Source: Pedobacter heparinus DSM 2366
GTDB taxonomy: Bacteria > Bacteroidota > Bacteroidia > Sphingobacteriales > Sphingobacteriaceae
Assembly: GCF_000023825.1 (NCBI RefSeq)
Contig: NC_013061.1
Coordinates: forward strand, 992,001-1,056,000
Direction of reading: 5' to 3'
DNA: 64,000 nt
The translations under genes and the position numbers were made by a program. The notes under the pieces were generated by a model. It was not told where the DNA came from, ran no database searches, and was given only the letters and a program-made list of their open reading frames with translations. Below are positions 20,368 through 31,693 of the stretch, piece by piece; position 1 is the first letter of the stretch, and each line of letters starts with the position of its first letter.

Positions 20368-21186
20368 TTATACTGCTACATTATTTTCTCTCAATGCATC
20401 ATTAAGCGAAGTTTTTTTATCTGTTGATTCTTTACGCTTACCAATAATCAGCGCACAGGGTACATGGTATTCTCCTGCAGGGAATTTTTTTGCATAAGAA
20501 CCAGGAATAACCACAGAGCGGGCCGGCACAATGCCTTTATATTCAACCGGAGTCGGACCAGTAACATCTATAATCTTTGTAGAAGCTGTTAATACTACAT
20601 TGGCACCCAATACCGCTTCTTTTTCTACTTTTACACCTTCAACTACAATGGCCCTTGATCCAAGAAAACAATTGTCTTCTATAATTACCGGAGCAGCCTG
20701 TATAGGTTCTAAAACACCCCCAATACCCACGCCACCACTCAGGTGTACATGTTTTCCAATCTGCGCACACGAGCCTACTGTAGCCCAGGTATCGACCATG
20801 GTACCCTCATCCACGTAAGCACCAATGTTGACATAAGAAGGCATCATAATTACCCCTTTTGCTAAATATGCACCGTAACGTGCACTGGCACCCGGCACTA
20901 CTCTTACACCCAATTCTTTATAATTGGTTTTAAGTTTCATTTTGTCGTGATAAACAAAAGGGCCGGTTTCAATCACCTTCATTTGTCTGATAGGGAAGTA
21001 AAGAATAACTGCTTTTTTGATCCATTCATTTACACCCCAGGAGTTTAAAATAGGCTCTGCCACACGCAGTTCTCCTTTATCCAACTGCATTACTACAGTT
21101 TCTATTGCTTCGCAATGCTCACTATATTCTAATAAAGTTCTGTCTTCCCAAGCGGCTTCTACTAACTTTTTTAATTCTGCTATCAT
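20368..21186 (-). CDS. dapD: 2,3,4,5-tetrahydropyridine-2,6-dicarboxylate N-succinyltransferase
   Basis: A 272-residue DapD of the lysine/diaminopimelate pathway, using succinyl-CoA to succinylate tetrahydrodipicolinate. The N-terminal helical domain is followed by a left-handed beta-helix of hexapeptide repeats (about residues 100-215, including GAYLAKGVIMMPSYVNIGAY and VGSCAQIGKHVHLSGGVG). Diaminopimelate feeds peptidoglycan, which fits the envelope glycosyltransferases downstream. It is first in the run and divergent from the S4-domain gene at 21261. Confidence 0.95.
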   Translation of the reverse strand: MIAELKKLVEAAWEDRTLLEYSEHCEAIETVVMQLDKGELRVAEPILNSWGVNEWIKKAVILYFPIRQMKVIETGPFVYHDKMKLKTNYKELGVRVVPGASARYGAYLAKGVIMMPSYVNIGAYVDEGTMVDTWATVGSCAQIGKHVHLSGGVGIGGVLEPIQAAPVIIEDNCFLGSRAIVVEGVKVEKEAVLGANVVLTASTKIIDVTGPTPVEYKGIVPARSVVIPGSYAKKFPAGEYHVPCALIIGKRKESTDKKTSLNDALRENNVAV

Positions 21187-21246
21187 GATTGTTTGTTATT
21201 TTTTTGACAAAATAAATGAATTTTATCATAATCCTTCAATATTATC

Positions 21247-21254
21247 TACTTTTG
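21247..21254 (+). promoter_or_regulatory. -7 element before the S4-domain gene
   Basis: TACTTTTG matches TAnnTTTG. The ATG at 21261 is 6 bases downstream, so the transcript would be nearly leaderless. No clear -33 TTTG is seen at the right distance. Confidence 0.4.
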
Positions 21255-21260
21255 AATGTT

Positions 21261-21659
21261 ATGACTGAGCAGGAAAAATTAAGAATAGATAAATATTTAT
21301 GGGCAATAAGACTGTTTAAAACAAGGAGCCTGGCAACGGAGGCCTGCAAAGCAGGGCGCGTTAAATTTAAAGGTCAGAACCTTAAACCTTCGGCCATAGT
21401 GAAACCCGGCGATGTGTACCAGGTATCAAAAGGAATAGAAAAAAAAATGATTGAAGTGGTGGAGTTACTGTACAACAGGGTGGAAGCAAAAATTGCAGTC
21501 ACAAAATATAAGGACGTTACACCTGTTGAAGAGACACATGCATTTAAATCGATGTTTCATGCCCCAACATTAAAAAGGGACCGGGGCACGGGCAGGCCAA
21601 CCAAAAAGGACCGCCGTGAAACGGATGACCTGATTGGCGGGATGTTTGAAGGAGAGTAA
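21261..21659 (+). CDS. S4-domain RNA-binding protein (Hsp15/HslR-like)
   Basis: A 132-residue protein with an N-terminal S4 domain (LRIDKYLWAIRLFKTRSLATEAC to about residue 65), typical of Hsp15. Hsp15 binds stalled 50S subunits carrying a peptidyl-tRNA. The C-terminal half is basic (KRDRGTGRPTKKDRRE) and contacts RNA in the family. The ATG at 21261 is chosen. An upstream frame to 21216 adds a hydrophobic stretch not seen in the family and would precede the -7 element. Confidence 0.88.
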   Translation: MTEQEKLRIDKYLWAIRLFKTRSLATEACKAGRVKFKGQNLKPSAIVKPGDVYQVSKGIEKKMIEVVELLYNRVEAKIAVTKYKDVTPVEETHAFKSMFHAPTLKRDRGTGRPTKKDRRETDDLIGGMFEGE

Positions 21660-21669
21660 GGAAACGGGA

Positions 21670-22152
21670 TCAGTAATCTGCACGTCTGGCCGATTTTTCC
21701 CACAACCTGAATGCATGCATGGCCTCATCCCTCATCATTTGTTTAATGGGCAACTTCCTTTTGTGCATAGATTTATCCAGTTCATCGTAAATGAATTTGT
21801 CGCTAAAACCAATATTAGCCGCATCGTCTTTGGTATTGGCAAAATAAATCGCATCTATTTTGGCCCAGTATATGGCGCTCAGGCACATAGGGCAGGGTTC
21901 ACAACTTGTGTAAACGGTACAACCGCTCAGGTCGAATGTTTTTAATTTTTTACAGGCCATCCTTATGGCCGATACCTCTGCATGTGCCGTAGGGTCGTTG
22001 GTTGAGGTTACTTTGTTGGCACTTTTTGCAATCACTTTTCCATTTTTCACAATTACTGCGCCAAAAGGGCCGCCAACTGTATCCAGCACATTTTCTTCTG
22101 AAAGCTGTATGGCCATTTTCATGAATTTTTCGTGTTGATCCCTCTTCTCCAT
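21670..22152 (-). CDS. guaD: Guanine deaminase-like nucleoside deaminase
   Basis: A 160-residue zinc deaminase of the cytidine deaminase fold. HAEVSAI supplies the zinc His and catalytic Glu (about residues 57-60), and SCEPCPMCLSA supplies the two zinc Cys. The C-terminal part, with GFSDKFIYDEL and a final WEKSARR, resembles the Bacillus GuaD subgroup rather than TadA, so guanine to xanthine deamination is the best call. A tRNA adenosine deaminase role is less likely. Its 3' end is 11 bases from the convergent S4-domain gene. Confidence 0.82.
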   Translation of the reverse strand: MEKRDQHEKFMKMAIQLSEENVLDTVGGPFGAVIVKNGKVIAKSANKVTSTNDPTAHAEVSAIRMACKKLKTFDLSGCTVYTSCEPCPMCLSAIYWAKIDAIYFANTKDDAANIGFSDKFIYDELDKSMHKRKLPIKQMMRDEAMHAFRLWEKSARRADY

Positions 22153-22162
22153 AATTATAAAT

Positions 22163-22200
22163 ATACAAAAAAAAATGCCTCCGGTTTTACCGGAGGCATT
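22163..22200 (-). terminator. Rho-independent terminator of the OmpH-like gene
   Basis: A perfect 11-bp stem (22174-22184 with 22190-22200, core GCCTCCGG) is followed on the minus strand by a long T run (the A run at 22166-22175). It closes the transcript of the gene at 22219-22806 and lies just before the guaD start. Confidence 0.9.
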
Positions 22201-22218
22201 TCATATCATTGTGAGTGT

Positions 22219-22806
22219 TTATTTTTTGTAAGCTTCATTTAAGCCAATAATAACTTCGCTGGTTACATCTAGGCTTTCATCGGCAAATAGAATTGTACCG
22301 TTTCCTTTTGAGTAGCCCAACACCATTTTATAGCCTTTCTTTTTTGCGTATACTTTCAAATAATCAGCCACTTTATCATACAGTTTTTCATTTTCGGCGG
22401 CCTGTTCATTTTGAAGTGCAGCACCTGCATTTTGCGAATAGGCCTGTAATTCCTGTTGCTTGCGTGCCAGTCTTTCTTCTGTGGCGGCGCGCTGATCCGC
22501 AGGTAGGGTATTTGCCTGCTGCTGATACTGTGCTACTTCGCGTTTAAAAGCATCCTGTTTGGCTACCAGGTCTGATTGTGCTGTTTTAGATTTTCCATCT
22601 AATTTTACTTTCAGGTCCTTAAAATATTGATATTTTGTTAGCAGTGAGTCTGAATTTACGTAAACAATTTTCTCACTGTCAGAAACAGCCACAGCATCAG
22701 TTGTTTTAGTTGTAGTGCCTTTTGTTTCTTTGTTCTGACACGATGCCATCACTGAAACTATGGCTACCGCAGTAGCAATGCTGCTTAATTTTAATGTTGT
22801 CTTCAT
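22219..22806 (-). CDS. OmpH/Skp-family lipoprotein
   Basis: A 195-residue exported protein. An N-terminal signal ends in a lipobox (VMASC, Cys23), so it should be a lipoprotein. A Ser/Thr-rich linker is followed by the OmpH/Skp pattern: IVYVNSDSLLTKY, then a long charged coiled coil (about residues 65-145) and a C-terminal KGYKMVLGYSKGNGTILFAD. Skp-type proteins are periplasmic chaperones for outer-membrane proteins. Lipidation makes this a membrane-anchored variant. It is a single-gene unit with a clear terminator. Confidence 0.88.
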   Translation of the reverse strand: MKTTLKLSSIATAVAIVSVMASCQNKETKGTTTKTTDAVAVSDSEKIVYVNSDSLLTKYQYFKDLKVKLDGKSKTAQSDLVAKQDAFKREVAQYQQQANTLPADQRAATEERLARKQQELQAYSQNAGAALQNEQAAENEKLYDKVADYLKVYAKKKGYKMVLGYSKGNGTILFADESLDVTSEVIIGLNEAYKK

Positions 22807-22983
22807 CTATTTAAATTATTCTAATTGTCAAATGTAGCGTTCTTTATAAGCCCTGTGGCGCTCATTTGAATCCCGCATGGTATATCCTTTACCGATAAAT
22901 TTCAACAAATATAAAATTTCAAAATTAGTATCCTAAGGAATATGTTTTTTAGCGCGTTTTTCAATCCTTATTTACTCAAATAG

Positions 22984-22992
22984 TTATCCACA
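22984..22992 (+). promoter_or_regulatory. Perfect DnaA box upstream of gyrB
   Basis: TTATCCACA is the consensus DnaA box. It lies immediately before, and almost touching, the presumed -33 element of gyrB. No second perfect box was noticed in this gap. Confidence 0.55.
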
Positions 22993-25009
<2,017 letters not shown>

Positions 25010-25030
25010 CAAAATTTATTTCAATTTATA

Positions 25031-25064
25031 AAAAGAGGGGTGCTGATCAGTACCCCTCTTTTTT
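25031..25064. terminator. Bidirectional terminator between gyrB and the protease gene
   Basis: The stem AAAAGAGGGGT (25031-25041) pairs with ACCCCTCTTTT (25052-25062), with T runs on both strands. It serves gyrB on plus and the convergent mdh-protease unit on minus. Confidence 0.88.
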
Positions 25065-25488
25065 ATGCTTCGTAAAGAAAAAGTTTCATCTTTTTGTAAT
25101 TGATGGTGGCATTATATTTCAGTAAAAGATCACTGCCAATAATAGCTTTAATGGTCGGGTGGCCCAGACTTTCATAAGCCTGGTTAACCGCTTCCAGGTC
25201 CAGTGCCACAGCTTCATAGTCCTTTAAAACCAACCTGCCTATCTTTATTTTGGGAATGACAGCCTGTAAGGTGCTCGAAGTGGTAAACAGGGTAGTGGCC
25301 TGGGTTTCTTCGGTATGCTCCAGGTCTCTGATATGGTTTTTGACCAAAGCCATGTCAAAAACAGATCTGGAAGCTCCGGTATCAACCACAGCCAATAATT
25401 TTTGTCCAAAAACAACAATTTCCACCAAAAGGTGGAAACCGTCGTCTTGTAAATTTATTAATGTTAAGGGAATTGAAACAGACCTCAT
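25063..25488 (-). CDS. Retropepsin-like aspartic protease
   Basis: A 141-residue protein with the aspartic protease signature VVDTGASRSVFD (Asp36-Thr-Gly-Ala-Ser40) and a second flap-side motif IIGSDLL near residue 117. This single-lobe size matches bacterial retropepsin-like proteins that act as homodimers. No signal peptide or membrane segment is present, so it is probably cytosolic. Substrates are unknown. It follows mdh by 7 bases on the same strand and is probably co-transcribed, with no evident functional link. Confidence 0.8.
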   Translation of the reverse strand: MRSVSIPLTLINLQDDGFHLLVEIVVFGQKLLAVVDTGASRSVFDMALVKNHIRDLEHTEETQATTLFTTSSTLQAVIPKIKIGRLVLKDYEAVALDLEAVNQAYESLGHPTIKAIIGSDLLLKYNATINYKKMKLFLYEA

Positions 25489-25495
25489 TTATTCC

Positions 25496-26434
25496 CTATA
25501 TCAATTTCATATCTGTAAGTACATTGTTCATTGCGCGTACAGCATCGGCACTTTGGTTAAAAGTGGCCTGCTCTTCGCTGCTCAGTTTAAAGTCAAGGAT
25601 TTTCTCTACCCCGTTTTTGCCTAATATTACAGGTACCACCAACGAAATATCTTCCTGTCCGTATTCACCTTCCAGATATACACCAGAAGAAATCAGTTTT
25701 TTCTCATCCCGTACAATGCTCTCAACCATTGCAGCAGTACCAGCACCAGGAGCGTACCATGCAGAAGTGCCAATTAGTCCTGTTAAAGTAGCGCCGCCTA
25801 CCATTGTAGCTTTTACCACTTTATCCTGTTGTTCTTTGCTCAGCAATTGTGTAACCGGGATGCTGTTCCAGGTAGCGTGGTTTATTAAGGGGATCATGGT
25901 TGTGTCACCATGTCCGCCAATAACCACTGCATTCAGGTCAGAAGGGGAGCAGTTCAGCTCCTGGCTCAGGTAATATTTAAATCTTGATGAATCTAAGGCA
26001 CCACCCATACCTATAATCCGGTTTTTAGGAAGACCGGAAGTTTTTAAAGTTAAATAGTTCATGGTGTCCATTGGATTGGAAACAACAATGATAATTGCAC
26101 CCGGAGAGAATTTGAGGATATTCTCGGTTACCCCTTTTACAATCCCCGCATTAATACCTATCAGTTCTTCTCTTGTCATTCCAGGCTTACGAGGCAATCC
26201 GGATGTAATTACAACTACTTCCGAATCCGCAGTACTTGCGTAGTCGTTGGTAACACCTTTGATTTTGGTGTCAAAGCCCAGTAAAGCGGCTGTTTGCATC
26301 ATGTCTATTGATTTACCTTCGGCAAAGCCATCTTTAATATCCAGTAAGATCAATTCTTCAGCTAGTTCTTTTCTGGCAATATTATCTGCACAAGTGGCAC
26401 CTACGGCACCGGCACCTACAACCGTTATCTTCAT
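25496..26434 (-). CDS. mdh: Malate dehydrogenase (LDH/MDH type, NAD-dependent)
   Basis: A 312-residue malate dehydrogenase of the TCA cycle. The NAD-binding GAGAVGATCADN is at residues 7-18. The substrate loop GLPRKPGMTREEL carries the Arg typical of MDH and not the Gln of lactate dehydrogenase. The catalytic VIGGHGDTTMIP supplies His. Its length and sequence fit the tetrameric LDH-like MDH of Bacteroidota and Chloroflexi. It is first gene of a two-gene unit with the retropepsin-like protease. Confidence 0.95.
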   Translation of the reverse strand: MKITVVGAGAVGATCADNIARKELAEELILLDIKDGFAEGKSIDMMQTAALLGFDTKIKGVTNDYASTADSEVVVITSGLPRKPGMTREELIGINAGIVKGVTENILKFSPGAIIIVVSNPMDTMNYLTLKTSGLPKNRIIGMGGALDSSRFKYYLSQELNCSPSDLNAVVIGGHGDTTMIPLINHATWNSIPVTQLLSKEQQDKVVKATMVGGATLTGLIGTSAWYAPGAGTAAMVESIVRDEKKLISSGVYLEGEYGQEDISLVVPVILGKNGVEKILDFKLSSEEQATFNQSADAVRAMNNVLTDMKLI

Positions 26435-26524
26435 ATAAGTAATTTTTTTTATGTATGTTACCTTCCCTTCGAAGTTATAAAATTACATGAGTTTAAAAAA
26501 TGGTTTTGAAAACTTTATTCTTCC

Positions 26525-26556
26525 TTGCGGGTTTTATGATAAAGAATTTACATTTG
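26525..26556 (+). promoter_or_regulatory. Promoter of the lipocalin gene
   Basis: CTTG ending at 26527 and TACATTTG at 26549-26556, with 21 bases between, fit the Bacteroidota pattern. A GGAGG at 26575-26579 lies 6 bases before the ATG at 26586, so this gene also has a Shine-Dalgarno-like site. Confidence 0.6.
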
Positions 26557-26585
26557 CCAAATACTAGATCATCGGAGGAAAATTT

Positions 26586-27071
26586 ATGGAGAACCAACCT
26601 GTACAACGAGTAGATATTATGGCATATGCGGGAAAATGGTATTCGCTGTATTCTATTCCAACCTTTATGGATAAACATTGGAGAGAAAAGGTAGAAACTT
26701 ATGTAATTCACCCTGATGGATATTATGCCGTGTTTACTACATATAAGGTTACAGGTCAGGACAAACGCAAATACATACGGTCCAAACTTTTTGTGGTAAG
26801 GGGCAGTAACAATGCGGTATTCAAGGCCCAGTTTGTATGGCCTTTTAAGGAAGATTATTGGGTTATAGAGCTTGCAGATGATTATTCCTATGTAGTAGTT
26901 GGGCATCCCAAACATAAGCACTTATTTATCATGGCCCGGAAGCCTGAAATATCTGCAACATTGTATGCAGAAATTACAGAACGCTGTACAAAAAAAGGCT
27001 ATGAAACTTCTAAACTTGTATCGCAGGAACATAAGGCCGTTCAGCAGGCCCCTGAGAAAGAACATGTTTAA
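26586..27071 (+). CDS. Lipocalin family protein (Blc-like, no signal peptide)
   Basis: A 161-residue protein with the lipocalin opening motif AYAGKWYSLYS (GxW at residues 16-18) and the later YSYVVVGHPKHKHLFIMAR, as in bacterial lipocalin Blc. Blc proteins are normally outer-membrane lipoproteins that bind lysophospholipids. This one begins MENQPVQRVD with no signal peptide or lipobox in the frame, so it should stay cytosolic unless an upstream start is missed. The C-terminus is charged. It stands alone between mdh and dnaE. Confidence 0.82.
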   Translation: MENQPVQRVDIMAYAGKWYSLYSIPTFMDKHWREKVETYVIHPDGYYAVFTTYKVTGQDKRKYIRSKLFVVRGSNNAVFKAQFVWPFKEDYWVIELADDYSYVVVGHPKHKHLFIMARKPEISATLYAEITERCTKKGYETSKLVSQEHKAVQQAPEKEHV

Positions 27072-27123
27072 ATCTTTTCCCATATAAATTAAAACCGCCA
27101 ATATAAGCGCAGGTAAAATTCTG

Positions 27124-27131
27124 TATTTTTG
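27124..27131 (+). promoter_or_regulatory. -7 element before dnaE
   Basis: TATTTTTG fits TAnnTTTG and lies 8 bases before the ATG at 27140, predicting a very short or absent leader. No good -33 element was found. Confidence 0.4.
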
Positions 27132-27139
27132 TTCCTGCT

Positions 27140-30100
27140 ATGTATTTAATATTTGACACCGAAACCACAGGTTTACCACGCAATTGGAATGCGCCAATTA
27201 CCGATACTGACAATTGGCCAAGGTGTATTCAAATCGCCTGGCAATTGCATGATGAGCTGGGAAATATGATAGAGCATCAGGATTACCTGGTGAAGCCCGA
27301 TGGTTTTAATATACCCTATGACGCCGAGCGTATTCATGGAATCTCTACAGAGCTGGCTACAGAGCAGGGGATAGAACTGGCTGAAGTTTTAGAGAAATTT
27401 AATATTGCTTTATCCAAAGCTAAATTTGTTGTTGGCCAAAATATAGGTTTTGATGTCAACATTATGGGCTGTGAGCTTTACAGGCTGGGTGTAGAAAGCC
27501 CGATGGCGCAAATGCCTGTGCTGGATACCTGTACCGAAATTACAGCCGAGTTATTGAAACTTCCAGGTGGGCGTGGGGGTAAATTTAAACTGCCTAACTT
27601 AACAGAGCTTCACCAGTATCTTTTTGGTGAGCCTTTTGCCGAGGCCCACAATGCTACAGCCGATGTTGAGGCTACTACCCGTTGTTTTTTACAGCTGATC
27701 AAAATAGATGCCTTCAGACCAGAGCAGTTGCAGGCCGATCAGCAATACATAACCCGTTTTAAACAAAATACCCCGCAGGTATTTGAACGTGTTGGCCTGA
27801 ACCACATCAACCTGAAAGCGGCCTCTGATGAGATCAGGAAACGCCTGCAAAAAGATGATGGAGGAAAAATCTCCAAACGTACTTTAGAAGAAAATAAAGA
27901 AGCGCTAAAAGATGCTGCTTTTGTGCATTTGCATAACCATACCCAATTTTCGGTATTGCAGTCTACCATCAACATCCCTTCCCTCATCAAAGCTACGGCA
28001 GCCCATAAAATGCCGGCCGTAGCCATAACAGATCATGCCAACATGATGGGGGCATTCCATTTTGTAAGCCAGGTGCTTAACCACAATAAAGGGGTAGAAG
28101 CCAGAAATGCTGCTGCAATAGAAAAAGGTGAAACGGCAGAGGAGCAGACCATTAAACCAATTATAGGCTGTGAATTTTTTGTCTGCGAAAACCATGAAGA
28201 CAAAAAGAGAAAAGACGATGGTTACCAGGTGGTTTTCCTGGCCAAAAATAAAGCCGGTTATCATAACCTGGCTAAAATGTCGTCCATTGCCTATACCAGG
28301 GGTTTTTATTACATCCCCCGGATAGATAAGGCCATAGTTGAACAATATAAAGAGGATATCCTGGTTTTATCTGGTAACTTATATGGAGAGATCTCCAGTA
28401 AGCTCTTAAACATGGGTGAAAAGCAGGCCGAAGAAGCACTGCTCTGGTGGAAATCCCAGTTTGGCGATGATTTTTATATCGAGCTGATGCGGCACAACCA
28501 GGAAGATGAAGATATTGTAAATGCCACACTTGTAAACCTTGCAAAAAAACATGAGGTAAAGCTGATCGCTACCAATAATACCTATTACATCAATAAAAAA
28601 GATGCCAATGCGCATGATATTTTATTGTGTGTAAAAGAAGGCGAGAAACAGGCTACCCCAATAGGGCGCGGAAGGGGTTACCGTTTTGGTTTACCTAACC
28701 AGGAGTACTATTTCAAATCTCCTGAAGAAATGAAAAGCCTGTTTGCTGATTTGCCGGAAGCGATTAGCAATATACAGGAGGTAGTAGACAAGATCGAAGC
28801 CTATAAACTGGCCCGGGAGGTACTTTTACCTAAATTTGATATTCCTGAGGAGTTTTTAGTTAAGGAAGATGAAGAAGACGGAGGCAAAAGAGGGGAAAAC
28901 AAATTCTTAAGGCACCTGACTTATGTTGGGGCAAAAAAGAGATACGGAGAAATTACAGACGACATTGCGGAGCGGCTGGATTTTGAGCTGCAGACCATTG
29001 AAAAGACCGGTTATCCCGGATATTTTCTCATTGTACAGGATTTTATTGCCGAAGCACGGAACTTGGATGTATCTGTAGGCCCCGGAAGGGGATCAGCTGC
29101 AGGTTCTGCTGTGGCCTACTGTTTGGGTATCACCAATATAGATCCAATTAAATACGATCTCCTTTTTGAGCGTTTCCTTAACCCCGATCGTGTATCCATG
29201 CCCGATATTGATATCGACTTTGACGATGAAGGCCGTGGAAGGGTTATGGATTATGTAATCAAAAAATACGGATCTAACCAGGTTGCCCAGATCATCACTT
29301 ATGGAACCATGGCCGCCAAATCTTCTGTAAAGGATACGGCCCGTGTGCTCGACCTGCCACTTTTTGAGGCAGAGAAGATCGCCAAGCTGATTCCGAATAT
29401 GAAGCTGGCTAAGATTTTTACCCTCGATGAAAAGAGTTTAAAAGAGGCACTTCGTGCTGATGAATATGAAAAGATCCTGGAGCTTAAAGCCCTGGCGGGT
29501 GCCAAAGACCTGGGGGCGAAAACACTGGAACAGGCGCAGATTTTAGAGGGCTCTTTAAGAAATACCGGTATCCATGCCTGTGGGGTAATTATTACACCAA
29601 GCGACATTACCAATTTTGTTCCGGTTGCTACCGCTAAGGATTCAGATCTGTATGTTACCCAGTTCGACAACTCGGTGGTGGAAAGTGCAGGTCTGTTAAA
29701 GATGGACTTTTTGGGGTTAAAAACCTTAACCCTCATTAAGGATACCGTTAAACTGGTTAAATCCAGGCATAACATAGACCTGGATCCCGATAATTTTCCG
29801 ATTGACGATGAGCGGACATACGAGCTTTTCCAGCGTGGGGAAACCATTGGTATTTTCCAGTACGAAAGTACGGGGATGCAAAAATACATGAAAGAGCTGA
29901 AGCCTACTGTATTTGGCGATTTAATTGCCATGAACGCCTTGTACAGGCCGGGCCCCCTGGAGTATATTCCGAGTTTTGTGCGCAGAAAAAATGGTGAAGA
30001 GGAGATTAAATATGATCTGGATGCCTGTGAGGAATATTTAAAAGAAACCTACGGGATTACGGTATATCAGGAGCAGGTGATGCTTTTGTCGCAAAAGCTT

Positions 30101-31570
30101 GCTGGCTTTACCAAAGGCGAGGCCGATGTATTGCGTAAGGCAATGGGTAAAAAGCAAAAGGATGTACTGGACAAGATGAAGCCGAAATTTATAAAGCAGG
30201 CAGCAGAGAAGGGCCATGATGCGGTGATATTAGAGAAAATCTGGAAAGACTGGGAAGCTTTTGCCTCTTACGCCTTTAACAAATCACACTCTACCTGCTA
30301 TGCCTGGATTGCTTACCAGACCGCCTATTTAAAGGCCCATTATCCTGCCGAGTATATGGCGGCAGTACTGTCCAACAATATGAGCGACATCAAGCAGGTT
30401 GCATTCTTTATGGAAGAATGCAAGCAAATGGGTGTTCAGGTACTGGGCCCTGATGTAAATGAGTCTGACATTAAATTCTCGGTAAATGCACAGGGCGAGG
30501 TACGCTTTGGCCTTTCGGGTATTAAAGGGGTAGGAGAAAAAGCCGTAGAAAGTATTATAGAAGACAGACTGGAGAAAGGCATGTATAAAGACCTTTACGA
30601 TTTTGCCAGAAGGTCTAATACCCGAACCGTAAATAAAAAAGCCTACGAAAGTTTTGTGTATAGCGGGGCTTTTGATGCATTTGGATATCATCGTGCCCAG
30701 TATTTCTTTGTGGGCATTAACGATAAGATGAATGGCATAGAAAAAGTAATTAAATATGCCAATGATTTTCAGAACAATGAATCTTCTTCCCAATCTTCCC
30801 TGTTTGGCGGTTCTGTAGCCGATCTGATCCTGGAGCCAGCTTTACCTGTTGCGCCTGAATGGAGTTTAATTGATAAGCTGAAGTACGAAAAAGATGCCAT
30901 CGGAATCTTTTTGTCCGGGCATCCCCTGGACAATTATAAGCTTGAATTAAAAGAATTCTGCCAGCATAAAGTAAAATGCCTGTCACTGGTAAATAAAATC
31001 AGGACAGGCGATACCAACGAAGAGGTACTGGCCGAGTTTGAAAGCATAAAAAACAGGGAGCTTGTGGTTGGAGGCCTGGTGGTAGTGGCTGCACAGCGCA
31101 TGACAAAAACAGGAAAGCCTTTTGGCACATTGGTGTTCGAAGATTATGACGACAGTTGTGAACTGGCTTTATTTGGCGATGATTTTATCAAATTTAAGCA
31201 GTTTTTAACCGATGGTTATTTTTTACAGATCCGTGGAAGGGTAGCTGAACGGTTTAGAAAAGAGGGCGACTGGGAGTTTAAGATTACTTCCATTAATCTT
31301 TTGTCAGAACTAAGGGATAAACTGGCCAAAAGTGTAACCATCCAAGTACCTATTGAACGTGTTAACGACGACTTTATGGGGCAGATCCTGGCCATTCTGG
31401 AAAATAATAAAGCAACTACCGAGCAGCAAAACTGTCAATTGCTGTTCGATGTGTACGACAGGGAACAGAATGTGATGGTCAAATTGCCTTCAAAATCGTT
31501 AAAAATTAACCCCACCAACGATTTTCTGAGTCAGATAGAAGCCTTAAATGTGAGTTCTAAGTTGAACTAA
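27140..31570 (+). CDS. dnaE: DNA polymerase III alpha subunit with N-terminal DnaQ-like exonuclease
   Basis: A 1476-residue replicative polymerase. An extra N-terminal 3'-5' exonuclease domain (about residues 1-185) has all DEDDh motifs: FDTETTG (Asp6, Glu8), VVGQNIGFDVNIM, and HNATADVEAT. The PHP domain starts near residue 260 (VHLHNHTQFS and AITDHANMMG). The polymerase core has PDIDIDFDDEGRG near residue 690, whose three Asp bind Mg, followed by HhH (GIKGVGEKAVESI) and an OB fold near 1300 (LVVVAAQRMTKTGKPFG). It is one-third of a kilobase longer than plain DnaE because of the exonuclease. It probably carries its own proofreading, as in other Bacteroidota. Confidence 0.95.
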   Translation: MYLIFDTETTGLPRNWNAPITDTDNWPRCIQIAWQLHDELGNMIEHQDYLVKPDGFNIPYDAERIHGISTELATEQGIELAEVLEKFNIALSKAKFVVGQNIGFDVNIMGCELYRLGVESPMAQMPVLDTCTEITAELLKLPGGRGGKFKLPNLTELHQYLFGEPFAEAHNATADVEATTRCFLQLIKIDAFRPEQLQADQQYITRFKQNTPQVFERVGLNHINLKAASDEIRKRLQKDDGGKISKRTLEENKEALKDAAFVHLHNHTQFSVLQSTINIPSLIKATAAHKMPAVAITDHANMMGAFHFVSQVLNHNKGVEARNAAAIEKGETAEEQTIKPIIGCEFFVCENHEDKKRKDDGYQVVFLAKNKAGYHNLAKMSSIAYTRGFYYIPRIDKAIVEQYKEDILVLSGNLYGEISSKLLNMGEKQAEEALLWWKSQFGDDFYIELMRHNQEDEDIVNATLVNLAKKHEVKLIATNNTYYINKKDANAHDILLCVKEGEKQATPIGRGRGYRFGLPNQEYYFKSPEEMKSLFADLPEAISNIQEVVDKIEAYKLAREVLLPKFDIPEEFLVKEDEEDGGKRGENKFLRHLTYVGAKKRYGEITDDIAERLDFELQTIEKTGYPGYFLIVQDFIAEARNLDVSVGPGRGSAAGSAVAYCLGITNIDPIKYDLLFERFLNPDRVSMPDIDIDFDDEGRGRVMDYVIKKYGSNQVAQIITYGTMAAKSSVKDTARVLDLPLFEAEKIAKLIPNMKLAKIFTLDEKSLKEALRADEYEKILELKALAGAKDLGAKTLEQAQILEGSLRNTGIHACGVIITPSDITNFVPVATAKDSDLYVTQFDNSVVESAGLLKMDFLGLKTLTLIKDTVKLVKSRHNIDLDPDNFPIDDERTYELFQRGETIGIFQYESTGMQKYMKELKPTVFGDLIAMNALYRPGPLEYIPSFVRRKNGEEEIKYDLDACEEYLKETYGITVYQEQVMLLSQKLAGFTKGEADVLRKAMGKKQKDVLDKMKPKFIKQAAEKGHDAVILEKIWKDWEAFASYAFNKSHSTCYAWIAYQTAYLKAHYPAEYMAAVLSNNMSDIKQVAFFMEECKQMGVQVLGPDVNESDIKFSVNAQGEVRFGLSGIKGVGEKAVESIIEDRLEKGMYKDLYDFARRSNTRTVNKKAYESFVYSGAFDAFGYHRAQYFFVGINDKMNGIEKVIKYANDFQNNESSSQSSLFGGSVADLILEPALPVAPEWSLIDKLKYEKDAIGIFLSGHPLDNYKLELKEFCQHKVKCLSLVNKIRTGDTNEEVLAEFESIKNRELVVGGLVVVAAQRMTKTGKPFGTLVFEDYDDSCELALFGDDFIKFKQFLTDGYFLQIRGRVAERFRKEGDWEFKITSINLLSELRDKLAKSVTIQVPIERVNDDFMGQILAILENNKATTEQQNCQLLFDVYDREQNVMVKLPSKSLKINPTNDFLSQIEALNVSSKLN

Positions 31571-31592
31571 TGTCATAATGGCACTGGCCGGA

Positions 31593-31622
31593 TTGATGGC
31601 ATCACAATTGATGATATATTTG
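31593..31622 (+). promoter_or_regulatory. Promoter of trxA
   Basis: ATTG ending at 31595 and TATATTTG at 31615-31622, with 19 bases between, fit the Bacteroidota consensus. The leader to the ATG at 31694 would be about 65 bases. Confidence 0.6.
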
Positions 31623-31693
31623 TAGTCTGCAAGACCTGCATGTAAACAGATCGGGCAAGCTAAATAAGAGAACTAATATTAAAAAATAGAATT

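Noticed and set aside
29299..29931. 210-codon minus-strand frame inside dnaE
   Set aside because: It is antisense to the conserved polymerase core, with no start context or domain.
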